In this document: positions 16,990-24,635 of the stretch, piece by piece | Numbering within the stretch: the stretch's first letter is position 1 | How the letters are laid out: every line of letters begins with the position of its first letter | Assembly (NCBI GenBank): GCA_030680795.1 | Contig: JAUXUL010000051.1 | Coordinates: forward strand, 1 to 64,000 | Direction of reading: 5' to 3' | Length of the DNA: 64,000 bases | Source: Anaerolineales bacterium | Lineage (GTDB): Bacteria > Chloroflexota > Anaerolineae > Anaerolineales > Villigracilaceae | Program-made: the position numbers and the translations under genes | Notes under the pieces: model-generated | What the model saw: the letters and a program-made list of their open reading frames with translations, nothing else | Database searches by the model: none | Told to the model about the DNA's origin: nothing

Positions 16990-18825
16990 TTATTGACCTA
17001 ACCTTGCTCTTTCCTCGTTAATGACACTTTCATCTAGTTTTTTGAATAATGGTGCAGGTTGATTCAACTTCTTCCCAGGTTTTAATTCGCTGGGCTTCCA
17101 TTGCACGTTTGGTTCAGGTCTGAGACCTGAACCAACATTTCGATATCTCAAAACCGTATGCTCCCCAAGTGAGTCTTTGACCGTTTCGGTGTATTGCTCG
17201 CCGAAGAGCGGAGTCTCGTAGTTGAAGAAGCCGTGCAATTTTTCGCAAGTGAAGGGCAGGAAGGGGGCGAACATCACCTTGAGCGAGTCGATGGCTTTCA
17301 GCGCGGTGTAGACGGCCTTGCCCGCTTCGGCTTTGTCCACTTTGATGGCAGACCACGGCGCGTTGAGGTCAAGATACACGTTCACGGCGGTGGCAAGTTT
17401 CATCGCTTCGCCCAATGCGGAGCGCAGGCGCACGGCTTCGAGTTCCGCGCCTACAAGGGCGAAGCCCTTTTCGATAACGGCGAGCAGGCTCAGGTCGGAG
17501 TCGCGAAGCGTCTTTACATCAATAGAAGGAACTTGCCCTTCCCAATTCTTATAACAGAACGCCAGCACGCGGTTCGCAAGGTTGCCCCAGGTCGCCACCA
17601 GTTCGTTGTTGTTGCGCGCCACGAACTCAGCCCAATCCCAATCACTGTCTTTCGCTTCGGGCATGTTGACGGTCAGGTAATAACGCAGGGCATCGGGGTC
17701 GAAACGCGTCAATGCGTCGAGCCCCCACACGCCCCAATTACCCGAACCGCTGATCTTTTTGCCTTCGAGGTTCATGAACTGATTGGCGGGCACATCATAC
17801 GGCAGGGTCAACGGGACTTCCTCACCCGCGAAGATTTCCATGAACGCGCTTCCCGCGCCCATTAATTCGGCGGGCCATTGCGACGTGTGGAAGAAGATGT
17901 TGTCCTTGCCAATGAAGTGGAATTGCTTCGCGTTTGGATTTGTCCACCAATCGCGCCACGCATCTTTCTGACCCTTCGACGCGCTCAGGGCGGCGCTCGA
18001 TAGCTGTGCCCACTCAATTGGGGCGGAGAGGTAGCCGATGACTGCTTCGAACCAAACGTAAATGCGCTTGCCTGCTTCCGTCCAGCCTTCGACGGGAACG
18101 GGAATACCCCAATCAAGGTCGCGCGTGATGGAGCGGGCCTTGAGTCCTTCGCTCTCGATCTTGCGCAATGACTCGCCGATGACGGTATCGCGCATGTGCG
18201 GGGCGCGTTCCTGTAAGAACTTCTTGACCTCGGGTTCGAGCTTGGAAAGATCGAGATAAAAATGTTCGGTATCGCGCAATTCAAGTGCGCCGTCGCCTGT
18301 CTTTGCGCGCGGATTTTTCAACTTTTCGGGTTCGAGCACGTTGCCGCAGTTGTCGCATTGATCGGAGCGCGCGCCTTCGTAGCCGCAGATGTAGCATGTC
18401 CCTTCGACGTAGCGGTCAGGGAGAAATTTATTCGCGCTGGGGGAGTACCACTGCTTGCTGAATTTCTTGAAAAGAAATCCGTTCTTCTGCAATGCAAGGA
18501 ACATCGCCTGCGAGACCTTGAAGTGATTCTCGCTGTGTGTCGTGGTGAACATATCGTAGGTGATGCCGTAGCCTTTGAAAACTTCGATGAAGGATTCATG
18601 ATATTTTTTATAGACTTCCTCGACGGGCTTGCCCTCCTTGTCCGCGGCAAGCACAACGGGCGTGCCGTGAGAATCCGTCCCGCTGACCATCAGAACGTTA
18701 TTTCCTATAAGACGGTGGTAGCGCGCTACAATGTCACCGGGCAAATGGGAACCTGTGATATTCCCGACGTGGATCTCGGCGTTTGAATATGGCCAGGCAA
18801 TGGCAACTAAGATGTTTTCGGGCAT
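16990..18825 (-). CDS. metG: Methionine--tRNA ligase
   Basis: A 611-residue class I aminoacyl-tRNA synthetase charging tRNA-Met in the cytoplasm. The HIGH motif reads HVGN (residues 19-22) in AEIHVGNITGSHLPGD. The zinc knuckle has four Cys (CYICG ... CDNCG) near residues 145-165. The KMSKS loop reads KISGS (GKKISGSGNWGVW), a variant. The anticodon-binding helical domain follows, and no C-terminal tRNA-binding (EMAP) domain is present. A stretch LSSAALSASKGQKDA before DAWRDWW looks inserted and corresponds to a short palindromic DNA repeat. GGAGG six bases before the ATG supports the start. Upstream lie a Met-rich leader peptide and a terminator, which suggests control by charged tRNA-Met supply. 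Confidence 0.95.
   Translation of the reverse strand: MPENILVAIAWPYSNAEIHVGNITGSHLPGDIVARYHRLIGNNVLMVSGTDSHGTPVVLAADKEGKPVEEVYKKYHESFIEVFKGYGITYDMFTTTHSENHFKVSQAMFLALQKNGFLFKKFSKQWYSPSANKFLPDRYVEGTCYICGYEGARSDQCDNCGNVLEPEKLKNPRAKTGDGALELRDTEHFYLDLSKLEPEVKKFLQERAPHMRDTVIGESLRKIESEGLKARSITRDLDWGIPVPVEGWTEAGKRIYVWFEAVIGYLSAPIEWAQLSSAALSASKGQKDAWRDWWTNPNAKQFHFIGKDNIFFHTSQWPAELMGAGSAFMEIFAGEEVPLTLPYDVPANQFMNLEGKKISGSGNWGVWGLDALTRFDPDALRYYLTVNMPEAKDSDWDWAEFVARNNNELVATWGNLANRVLAFCYKNWEGQVPSIDVKTLRDSDLSLLAVIEKGFALVGAELEAVRLRSALGEAMKLATAVNVYLDLNAPWSAIKVDKAEAGKAVYTALKAIDSLKVMFAPFLPFTCEKLHGFFNYETPLFGEQYTETVKDSLGEHTVLRYRNVGSGLRPEPNVQWKPSELKPGKKLNQPAPLFKKLDESVINEERARLGQ
17972..17990. repeat. Short palindromic repeat inside metG
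   Basis: CCCTTCGACGCGCTCAGGG, a variant of the CCCTTCGACAGGCTCAGGG word seen elsewhere in the window. It is translated in frame as LSASKG within an apparent insertion in MetG. Confidence 0.6.
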
Positions 18826-18840
18826 TCGTGCCTCCAGAGT

Positions 18841-18934
18841 TATATGTCATTGTGAGGGCGGTGATTGTCCGCCCGAAGCAATCTCCAGCGCTGTGTAAGG
18901 GATTGCTTCGGGCTTTGCCCTCGCAATGACATAT
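18841..18934. repeat. Dispersed repeat, ATGTCATTGYGAGGGC family
   Basis: A 94-base element with 18-base terminal inverted repeats (ATATGTCATTGTGAGGGC and, inverted, ATATGTCATTGCGAGGGC). The core reads GAAGCAATCTCC ... GGATTGCTTCGGG. Related copies lie at 28751, 60845 and 62055. It occupies the metG 5' untranslated region between the attenuator and the ribosome-binding site. Confidence 0.75.
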
Positions 18935-18940
18935 CATTTA

Positions 18941-18973
18941 CAAACAAAAAGGCTGTCCGCGTGATGGACAGCC
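18941..18973 (-). terminator. Attenuator-like terminator upstream of metG
   Basis: On the minus strand GGCTGTCC-ATCACGC-GGACAGCC is followed by TTTTTGTTTG. It lies 23 bases after the leader-peptide stop and about 115 bases before the metG start, so readthrough is needed for metG expression from the leader promoter. Confidence 0.8.
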
Positions 18974-18996
18974 CGTATTCGTTCAGGTTTGTGAAC

Positions 18997-19092
18997 CTAA
19001 CGTGCTTTCCGCTCAGCGCGGCAATACATCTCCATTCGCATGGACATGGCCATGGTCATTGTCACCATTGTGTAAGCAGGTCCCGTATTCAT
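18997..19092 (-). CDS. Methionine-rich leader peptide of metG
   Basis: A 31-codon reading frame beginning MNTGPAYTMVTMTMAMSM and ending in KAR-TAG. It has eight Met codons, seven of them in a 14-codon run (residues 9-22). The frame is followed by an intrinsic terminator and then metG. A -10-like TAAACT ends exactly seven bases before the ATG, so the message may be leaderless; no ribosome-binding site is needed or seen. Stalling at Met codons when charged tRNA-Met is scarce would be the classical way to relieve a downstream terminator. The antiterminator pairing is not obvious by eye. The opposite strand reads as a His-rich frame, but it has no promoter or terminator in register. Confidence 0.6.
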   Translation of the reverse strand: MNTGPAYTMVTMTMAMSMRMEMYCRAERKAR

Positions 19093-19099
19093 GGGCAAT

Positions 19100-19128
19100 A
19101 GTTTACTATGTCCTTTGATGTCTGGCAA
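19100..19128 (-). promoter_or_regulatory. Promoter of the metG leader
   Basis: TTGCCA (19128-19123), 17-base spacer, TAAACT (19105-19100). The leader-peptide ATG follows after seven bases (ATTGCCC), the same spacing as at the cysteine desulfurase promoter, consistent with a leaderless start. Confidence 0.5.
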
Positions 19129-19250
19129 GTCATTTAGTGAGTGTGCAAATAGTTTATGGATGAGTTGAATAATTTTTTTGCGAAGCAAGCTCCTGTTTTT
19201 AAACCTTCACCATTAGCAAGGCAAGCCATAAAAAATCCAATTCCCTGAAT

Positions 19251-19757
19251 TTACAAAAGGTCTTTCAACTTGGCAAACGGTGAATCGGACTGTGCGGGTC
19301 TATGGCCGCAATCTTTTTCATTCAAGTTTTCGCCGCATTCCATACAAAGTCCCTTGCAATTGGGTTTGCAGACCGGGCTGATGGGAATTTCAAGCAGGGT
19401 ATACTCGCGCAAAAGTTCTGCAATATCAAGGTGGGCATCTTCGGGCAGGATGAGACCAGATTCGGTTTCGGAGCGTTTGTCGAAAGCATACAGCTCGGTG
19501 AAGGACCAATCCAGTTCGTGCTCGAAGTCTGTCAGGCAGCGCACGCAGTTGAGGGAGGTTTCAGCGGAGAAATCCGCCTGCAGGATCAGTCCCTGCGGGG
19601 TTTTGCCGACATTGGCAATCCCTTCAAAATTGCGCAGTTCAAGGTCATCACCAAGGATGACCTTGTCAAATGCAAAAGGGAAGTCATGGTTGTAGCCGAC
19701 TTCTCCATGGACGATGAAGCCGACGTTAAAGCGGAAGGGTTTTTTTGGGCTGGGCAT
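19251..19757 (-). CDS. yceD: YceD/DUF177 family protein
   Basis: A 168-residue member of the YceD (DUF177) family, linked in other bacteria to 23S rRNA accumulation. It starts MPSPKKPFRFNVGF, as the family usually does, and carries the Cys signature in two parts: CVRCLTDFEHEL in the middle, and CKPNCKGLCMECGENLNEKDC with the terminal GHRP. ATG 19757 is preferred over GTG 19775: the GTG lies at the edge of a dispersed repeat (19778-19828), and the family N-terminus fits the ATG. The ribosomal L32 gene rpmF, its usual downstream partner, is absent; the metG leader follows instead. Confidence 0.85.
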   Translation of the reverse strand: MPSPKKPFRFNVGFIVHGEVGYNHDFPFAFDKVILGDDLELRNFEGIANVGKTPQGLILQADFSAETSLNCVRCLTDFEHELDWSFTELYAFDKRSETESGLILPEDAHLDIAELLREYTLLEIPISPVCKPNCKGLCMECGENLNEKDCGHRPAQSDSPFAKLKDLL

Positions 19758-19777
19758 GGGGATTAGTTGTGTCACAA

Positions 19778-19828
19778 GCGAATGGTCTCTTATGTTTGAC
19801 AGAGATGCTTCGCTGCGCTCAGCATGAC
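19778..19828. repeat. Fragment of the TAACTCACCTTACG MITE-like family
   Basis: On the minus strand GTCATGCTGAGCGCAGCGAA, then GCATCTCT and, after a short gap, GAGACCATTCGC follow the internal sequence of the elements at 41939 and 59388. The terminal repeats are missing. Confidence 0.55.
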
Positions 19829-19841
19829 TTGATCGTGAGAA

Positions 19842-20807
19842 TTACACTTTCCTATCTACAATATACCTCGCGAGATTTTCAAGGGACTCGCGTTCAGCGC
19901 TGGGATCCATTGCATCGAGGCAGGTCAGTGCGCGGTCAACATGCCCTTCGGCTTCGCGCATGGCTTTTTGGGCCGCCTCGCTTGCGCGGATGTTATCCAC
20001 GAGGCGCGTCATGTTGTCGTTGTTTGTCCAGCCGCCGTTGGGAAGCGAAAGCACATCGGGGTCATTCGGATTTGCCTCAGCGTAGTACATGGCTGGGAGG
20101 GTAACCAGGCCGTTATGTAAGTCTGAGCCGAGCGGTTTGCCGACTGCGGATTGTTCTCCGTTGAAGTCGAGGATGTCATCCACGATCTGAAAAGCCATGC
20201 CGATTTGATATCCGAAATCGCGCATGGAATCAATCGTCGCATCGCTGGCAGGGCTAACCATGGCCGCCGCGCGTGCGGTCATTTCAAACAAAGATGCGGT
20301 CTTCGCGTAAATGCGCTCGTAATAATTGTCGCGGTTGATGAGTCCGCGCGAGGTGAACATTTGAGTGAGTTCGCCGTTGACGATCACCGCCAAAGTTTCG
20401 GAGAATAATTTCATCAGTGGCAGGTGATCGGTTTCGGCGGCGAGTTTGGCGGCGCGCGCAAAAAGATAGTCACCCGTTAACACGGTGGCAGGCGGCGACC
20501 AGCGTGCATTTAACGTGGCCATGCCTCTGCGAAGCAATGCGCCGTCAATCAAGTCATCATGCACCAATGTGGCGGTGTGAAGCAACTCAACCGCCGCGCC
20601 AAGTGTGACGAGCTTTTCAAGAGGCGCACCCAGCATGTTTCCGATGAGCAGGCCAAGGGTGGGACGGACGCGTTTGCCTCCAGCCGCGAGCAAATGCTCC
20701 AGGGCGGCACGCAAGTCGGGATGAGCATCATCCGCCTGTGCCCGCATTCGTTCTTCAACGAGTTTAATTTCTTCTGTTACGGGTGATAGAAAAGTTACTG
20801 CGTTCAA
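19842..20807 (-). CDS. Polyprenyl diphosphate synthase
   Basis: A 321-residue trans-prenyltransferase that condenses isopentenyl diphosphate with allylic diphosphates, probably giving the C35-C50 side chain of menaquinone or a similar quinone. Both Asp-rich motifs are present: LVHDDLIDGALLRRG (DDxxD, first) and FQIVDDILDF (second). GGKRVRP near residue 50 is the substrate-binding Lys-Arg segment. Chain length cannot be read with certainty. TTG 20807 is proposed as start because GGGGAG lies 6 bases before it, inside the end of tatD; this implies translational coupling. A further TTG at 20825 is the alternative. Confidence 0.85.
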   Translation of the reverse strand: MNAVTFLSPVTEEIKLVEERMRAQADDAHPDLRAALEHLLAAGGKRVRPTLGLLIGNMLGAPLEKLVTLGAAVELLHTATLVHDDLIDGALLRRGMATLNARWSPPATVLTGDYLFARAAKLAAETDHLPLMKLFSETLAVIVNGELTQMFTSRGLINRDNYYERIYAKTASLFEMTARAAAMVSPASDATIDSMRDFGYQIGMAFQIVDDILDFNGEQSAVGKPLGSDLHNGLVTLPAMYYAEANPNDPDVLSLPNGGWTNNDNMTRLVDNIRASEAAQKAMREAEGHVDRALTCLDAMDPSAERESLENLARYIVDRKV

Positions 20808-20808
20808 A

Positions 20809-21630
20809 TCAGTCTCCCCATGCAAAGAGCCGCGCCGCGTTGGCGGTTGTAATGCTGGCGATCTCCGCAGGGCTTTTGGAATGGATTTCTGCTATTTTAT
20901 CAGCAATGTGATGAACAAAGGCAGGTTCGTTTCTCTTGCCACGACATGGCACGGGAGAAAGAAATGGCGAGTCGGTTTCAATTAGTAATTTGGTAATCGG
21001 TAATTGCCTGATAATGTTACGTTTTTCATCCGCATTTTTATAAGTGATCGGCCCGGTGACGCCGATGTAAAAATTTAATGCAAGCGCTTTTTGCGCAGTT
21101 TCAAGCGTGCCATTGAACGAATGAAGCACACCAGGTCTTTCTGTCAGCGGGCTTTCTAAACTGCCTTGCCATTCCTCCAAAATTTCCAACAGGTCAGCAG
21201 ACGCATCACCAAACCACGCGTCGTTTTCCTCGCGCATGTGAATGACGACAGGCTTGTTGATCTCCTTTGCAAAAGCAAGTTGTTGTTTAAGCACTTCGCG
21301 TTGAAAGGCGCGCTTTTCATTTTCCTTCACCCAATAATAATCAATGCCGATCTCGCCGACCGCAACCACTTTTGGATGACTTGCCAACTCTTTTACTTCC
21401 TGAAAAGTTTCTTCGGAGAAATCCTCCAGATCAGTTGGATGGAACCCAACCGCCGCATACACGCTGGGATATGACTCTGCCAACCGCAGCGCCTCTTTGC
21501 TGGACCTGTGGTGGAGTCCTGGCACGAGCAGCCGAAACAACCCTGAATCATTCGCGCGTTGGATCACTTCCGCGCGGTCGGGGTTGAATTTGTTGTAATC
21601 GAGATGGCAGTGGGTGTCGGTGAGTTGCAT
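20809..21630 (-). CDS. tatD: TatD family metal-dependent hydrolase
   Basis: A 273-residue TIM-barrel hydrolase of the TatD DNase family (3'-5' exonuclease activity in characterised members). Metal ligands are visible in order: DTHCHLD near the N-terminus, the Glu of AVGEIGIDYYW, the His of KPVVIHMRE, LHSFNGT, and LIETDSPFLSP near the C-terminus. The gene is complete. It ends so close to the prenyl synthase start that the two are probably translated from one message. Confidence 0.9.
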   Translation of the reverse strand: MQLTDTHCHLDYNKFNPDRAEVIQRANDSGLFRLLVPGLHHRSSKEALRLAESYPSVYAAVGFHPTDLEDFSEETFQEVKELASHPKVVAVGEIGIDYYWVKENEKRAFQREVLKQQLAFAKEINKPVVIHMREENDAWFGDASADLLEILEEWQGSLESPLTERPGVLHSFNGTLETAQKALALNFYIGVTGPITYKNADEKRNIIRQLPITKLLIETDSPFLSPVPCRGKRNEPAFVHHIADKIAEIHSKSPAEIASITTANAARLFAWGD

Positions 21631-21647
21631 GGTGTCAGGTTCCAGGT

Positions 21648-21691
21648 GTCAGGTATCAGGTAGCATGACTCTGGAATACCTGATACCTGAC
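21648..21691. repeat. 15-bp inverted repeat downstream of the phosphohexomutase
   Basis: GTCAGGTATCAGGTA and its exact complement separated by 14 bases, 2 bases after the mutase stop. Further GTGTCAGG units flank it. There is no T run. It may stall transcription or protect the 3' end of the message. Confidence 0.6.
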
Positions 21692-21693
21692 AT

Positions 21694-23124
21694 TTATTTT
21701 ATTCCTGCAACTTTCAACCCATCTTCTAAAATCGCTTTGACTTTATCGCCATGCCGCGTCTCGCAATACACTCGCAGGATGGGTTCCGTTCCGCTAAAGC
21801 GGATCAACATCCAGCCTCCATCTTCCAATTTGAATTGGAAACCATCCACGGTGATAAGTTCGGTCACTTTCAAACCGCCGAGGGTCTTTGGGATGTTGTC
21901 CATGATGATCTTTCTGCGCGTATCAGGGTCTCCGCTAAAGGGACTATCCACGCGGTCATAGAAATATTCCCCGCCCACTTTGGCGAACAAGTCTTTGAGT
22001 AATTCAGTGGGTTTCTTGCCTGTTTTCACCATGAAATCGAGCATGTATAAGCCCGCTAATATTCCGTCACGCTCAGGGACATTGCCACGGAAGGCGTAGC
22101 CGCCCGATTCTTCACCGCCGATGAGCGCATTGGTCTCGGTCATCTTCGGCGCAACGAATTTGAATCCCACACCCGTTTCGTGGACGGGCACGCCGTAAAT
22201 CTTGCCGAGCTTGTTCAACATGCCCGTCGTGGACAAAGTCTTTACAATGTCGCCGCGTTCTCCGCGAATTTCAAGCAGATAGTACGCAAGCAAAGCATAC
22301 ACGCGCAATTGATTAATGAACTCGCCATTCTCATCGCCAATACCGCAGCGGTCTGCGTCACCATCAGTAATCAGGAGCACATCGGCTTTGTTGTCAACAG
22401 TGGCTTTCAAGCCGGCATCAATATTCGGCTGGATCGGTTCAGGTCTTTTCATCTCAGGGAAGGATGGATTGCGCTCGTTGTGAATTTCGATCACTTTGGT
22501 TTTGCCGCCCCCAAGCAAACGCGGAAACCAGCCTGCACCGTTGCCCCACATGACATCCACCATGACGGTGAGACCAGCATCCTTGATGGGTTGCAGGTCA
22601 ATCAGGCCGTCACGGGTTAAGTGTTCAATGTAAGGAGTGGCCGCGTCAAACTTAACGATACTACCTTCTTGAACGCCAACGTTGAACGTTAAACGTTTAA
22701 CGTCTTTTACATCATTAGGAATTCCATCTTCGATCTGCTTCAATCCTTCTGGGTCAATCGCCCCGCCGGTCTCATTGCGGACCTTGAATCCATTGTCTGT
22801 GGGTGGGTTGTGGCTGGCAGTGATGTTCACAGCGCCTGCGGCTTTCTTGTCCACTACGGCGTATGAAATTACGGGAGTGGGTGTTGCGCCGTCAGTCAAA
22901 TATACTTTCATGCCATTGCCTGCCAGCACTTCCGCAACTGCCGCGGCGAAGTGCTCACTGCTGAAGCGCATATCATGACCAACGATGATCCACTCTCCCT
23001 TTTTGCCTTGAGCCAGCATGTATGATGCAAATCCCTGCGCACAGCGGCGCACGTTATCGAAGGTGTAATCTTCTGCGATAACTCCGCGCCAGCCGTCTGT
23101 GCCGAATTTAATTTTTTGTGCCAT
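21694..23124 (-). CDS. Phosphoglucomutase/phosphomannomutase family protein
   Basis: A 476-residue alpha-D-phosphohexomutase interconverting hexose 1- and 6-phosphates. Landmarks are FGTDGWRG at the N-terminus, the phosphoserine loop [12 protein letters not shown], the metal loop [11 protein letters not shown], the sugar-binding loop [13 protein letters not shown], and the phosphate-binding loop [12 protein letters not shown] near the C-terminus. Glucose versus mannose preference cannot be read safely. AGGAGA is 6 bases before the ATG. Its products would feed nucleotide-sugar and polysaccharide synthesis. Confidence 0.92.
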   Translation of the reverse strand: MAQKIKFGTDGWRGVIAEDYTFDNVRRCAQGFASYMLAQGKKGEWIIVGHDMRFSSEHFAAAVAEVLAGNGMKVYLTDGATPTPVISYAVVDKKAAGAVNITASHNPPTDNGFKVRNETGGAIDPEGLKQIEDGIPNDVKDVKRLTFNVGVQEGSIVKFDAATPYIEHLTRDGLIDLQPIKDAGLTVMVDVMWGNGAGWFPRLLGGGKTKVIEIHNERNPSFPEMKRPEPIQPNIDAGLKATVDNKADVLLITDGDADRCGIGDENGEFINQLRVYALLAYYLLEIRGERGDIVKTLSTTGMLNKLGKIYGVPVHETGVGFKFVAPKMTETNALIGGEESGGYAFRGNVPERDGILAGLYMLDFMVKTGKKPTELLKDLFAKVGGEYFYDRVDSPFSGDPDTRRKIIMDNIPKTLGGLKVTELITVDGFQFKLEDGGWMLIRFSGTEPILRVYCETRHGDKVKAILEDGLKVAGIK

Positions 23125-23250
23125 GAAATATTCTCCTAAGAAGTGATGACCTGCGAAATTATATCATCCACAAAAAAACTCCGAGAGTTTGTCTCGGATG
23201 CACTCAAAGTATGTAGATTAATTTGAGCAAAACCGAGAACTCGGTGAAAA

Positions 23251-23369
23251 TTCCCTCACCACTACGACACGGTGATTGAAAGACGAACTGTCAATGCATT
23301 GCCTGCCCTATTCCAAGGGGAAAGGGGGAAGCCGCACGATGAAAAGTCGTCATAATTGGGGTGAGGGAA
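23251..23369. repeat. Intergenic repeat with TTCCCTCACC termini
   Basis: A 119-base segment bounded by TTCCCTCACC and GGTGAGGGAA, perfect 10-bp terminal inverted repeats. A related GGGAGAGGGG...GGTGAGGGT string occurs inside cinA (33155-33187). It lies in the leader region between the mutase and the cysteine desulfurase genes; the rest of that ~330-base gap holds no other gene. Confidence 0.55.
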
Positions 23370-23435
23370 AGGAGCAAAGCTAACAAACCTTGTGTGACCC
23401 TGTTTTTTTTATTACGTCATTTGACGCAAATAGTT

Positions 23436-23444
23436 TGCTATAAT
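23436..23444 (+). promoter_or_regulatory. Extended -10 promoter of the cysteine desulfurase gene
   Basis: TGCTATAAT ends seven bases before the ATG at 23452, with no ribosome-binding site between. Transcription should start at or next to the start codon, so the message is probably leaderless. Confidence 0.65.
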
Positions 23445-23451
23445 CCCTTCC

Positions 23452-24603
23452 ATGATTTACTTTGATTATGCCGCCACTACACCTGTTGACCAGCGCGTTC
23501 TTAATGTGATGCTTCCATATTTCCGCGAATCTTTCGGAAATCCGTCCTCTGTCCATCGCCTCGGACAAAAAGCCGAAACCGCAGTAGACCAGGCTCGTGA
23601 AAAAGTCTCGACTGTTTTACATTGCAAACCTGAGGAGATCATCTTCACTTCCTGCGGCACTGAAGCGGATAATCTCGCCCTGCGTGGCGCCGCAATGGCA
23701 AGGCGCGCAGCCTCAGGTGAAAAATGGATTTTGACCGCCAGGACCGAACACCACGCAGTGAGTAAAACTGCCGAGCAGCTTGAAAAGGAATATGGCTTTC
23801 TGCTCGAGTGGCTGGATATGGATCAATATGGCGCAGTTACGCCCGAGTCTTTGAGCAAGGCGGTTTGCAACCATACATCCATCGCTTCAGTGATGTACGC
23901 CAATAACGAGATCGGCACGATCAACCCGATCCCTGAATTGGCTGAAATTGCGAGGGTAAATAACATTCTCTTTCATACAGATGCCGTACAAGCTGCGGCG
24001 TATTTGGATGTAAATGTAGAAAAGCTCGGCGTTGACTTGCTTTCCCTCGGCGGGCATAAATTCTACGGACCAAAAGGCGTGGGGGCGTTATACGTCCGCA
24101 AGGGGACAAAACTTCTCGAGCACATGACCGGTGGGGGGCAGGAGTTTGGTCTGCGGGCTGGGACGCAGAATGTGCCGTATATCATCGGCTTTGCCGAAGC
24201 ATTGCGCCTTGCCGCAGAAGAGCGCGAAAACCGCACAACACATGTCAAGCCATTGCGGGATCATATAATTGGAAAAGTGCTTGAAACAATTCCCGATTCC
24301 CAATTAACGGGACATCCCAAATCACGCCTTCCAAATCACGCCTCATTTGTCTTCAAAGATGTAGATGGCAACCTGCTTTTGCAAATGCTCGATTCTGCTG
24401 GTTTTGCCTGCTCCTCCGGCTCTGCCTGTAAAACAGGAAACCCTGAGCCGAGTGAAGTGATCACTTCTTTGGGTTATTCCCGTGATTGGGCATTGGGTTC
24501 ATTGCGTGTTACGCTCGGCGTTGATTCCACGCCTGAGCAGGTTGATTCTTTCTTGAATACTTTACCTGCTTTGGTAGAGAAGGCAAGAAAATTGCGCAAC
24601 TAA
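23452..24603 (+). CDS. Cysteine desulfurase (NifS/IscS family)
   Basis: A 383-residue PLP enzyme that takes sulfur from cysteine for Fe-S clusters and thiolation. The N-terminus MIYFDYAATTPVD is typical. HxxxxD-type cofactor contacts include TEHHAVSK; the PLP Lys is in LGGHKFYGPKG; the active-site Cys lies in the loop SAGFACSSGSACKTGN near residue 325. The loop ending in Lys-Thr-Gly is of the group I (IscS/NifS) type. No iscU or mnmA is adjacent. Expression from a probably leaderless transcript is suggested by the -10 seven bases upstream. Confidence 0.93.
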   Translation: MIYFDYAATTPVDQRVLNVMLPYFRESFGNPSSVHRLGQKAETAVDQAREKVSTVLHCKPEEIIFTSCGTEADNLALRGAAMARRAASGEKWILTARTEHHAVSKTAEQLEKEYGFLLEWLDMDQYGAVTPESLSKAVCNHTSIASVMYANNEIGTINPIPELAEIARVNNILFHTDAVQAAAYLDVNVEKLGVDLLSLGGHKFYGPKGVGALYVRKGTKLLEHMTGGGQEFGLRAGTQNVPYIIGFAEALRLAAEERENRTTHVKPLRDHIIGKVLETIPDSQLTGHPKSRLPNHASFVFKDVDGNLLLQMLDSAGFACSSGSACKTGNPEPSEVITSLGYSRDWALGSLRVTLGVDSTPEQVDSFLNTLPALVEKARKLRN

Positions 24604-24635
24604 CCTGTCTACTTGTTTACCTGTTTACTTTTACC

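Noticed and set aside
18965-19101. Plus-strand His-rich frame (LHSHGHGHGHCHHC) opposite the Met-rich leader
   Set aside because: It is the mirror of alternating ATG codons; it has no ribosome-binding site or terminator in its own direction, while the minus strand has a promoter, stop, terminator and metG in order.
18826-19250. A T-box riboswitch upstream of metG
   Set aside because: I see no T-box sequence (TGGNACC with its conserved surround) and no stem I specifier layout; the Met-codon leader explains the terminator better.
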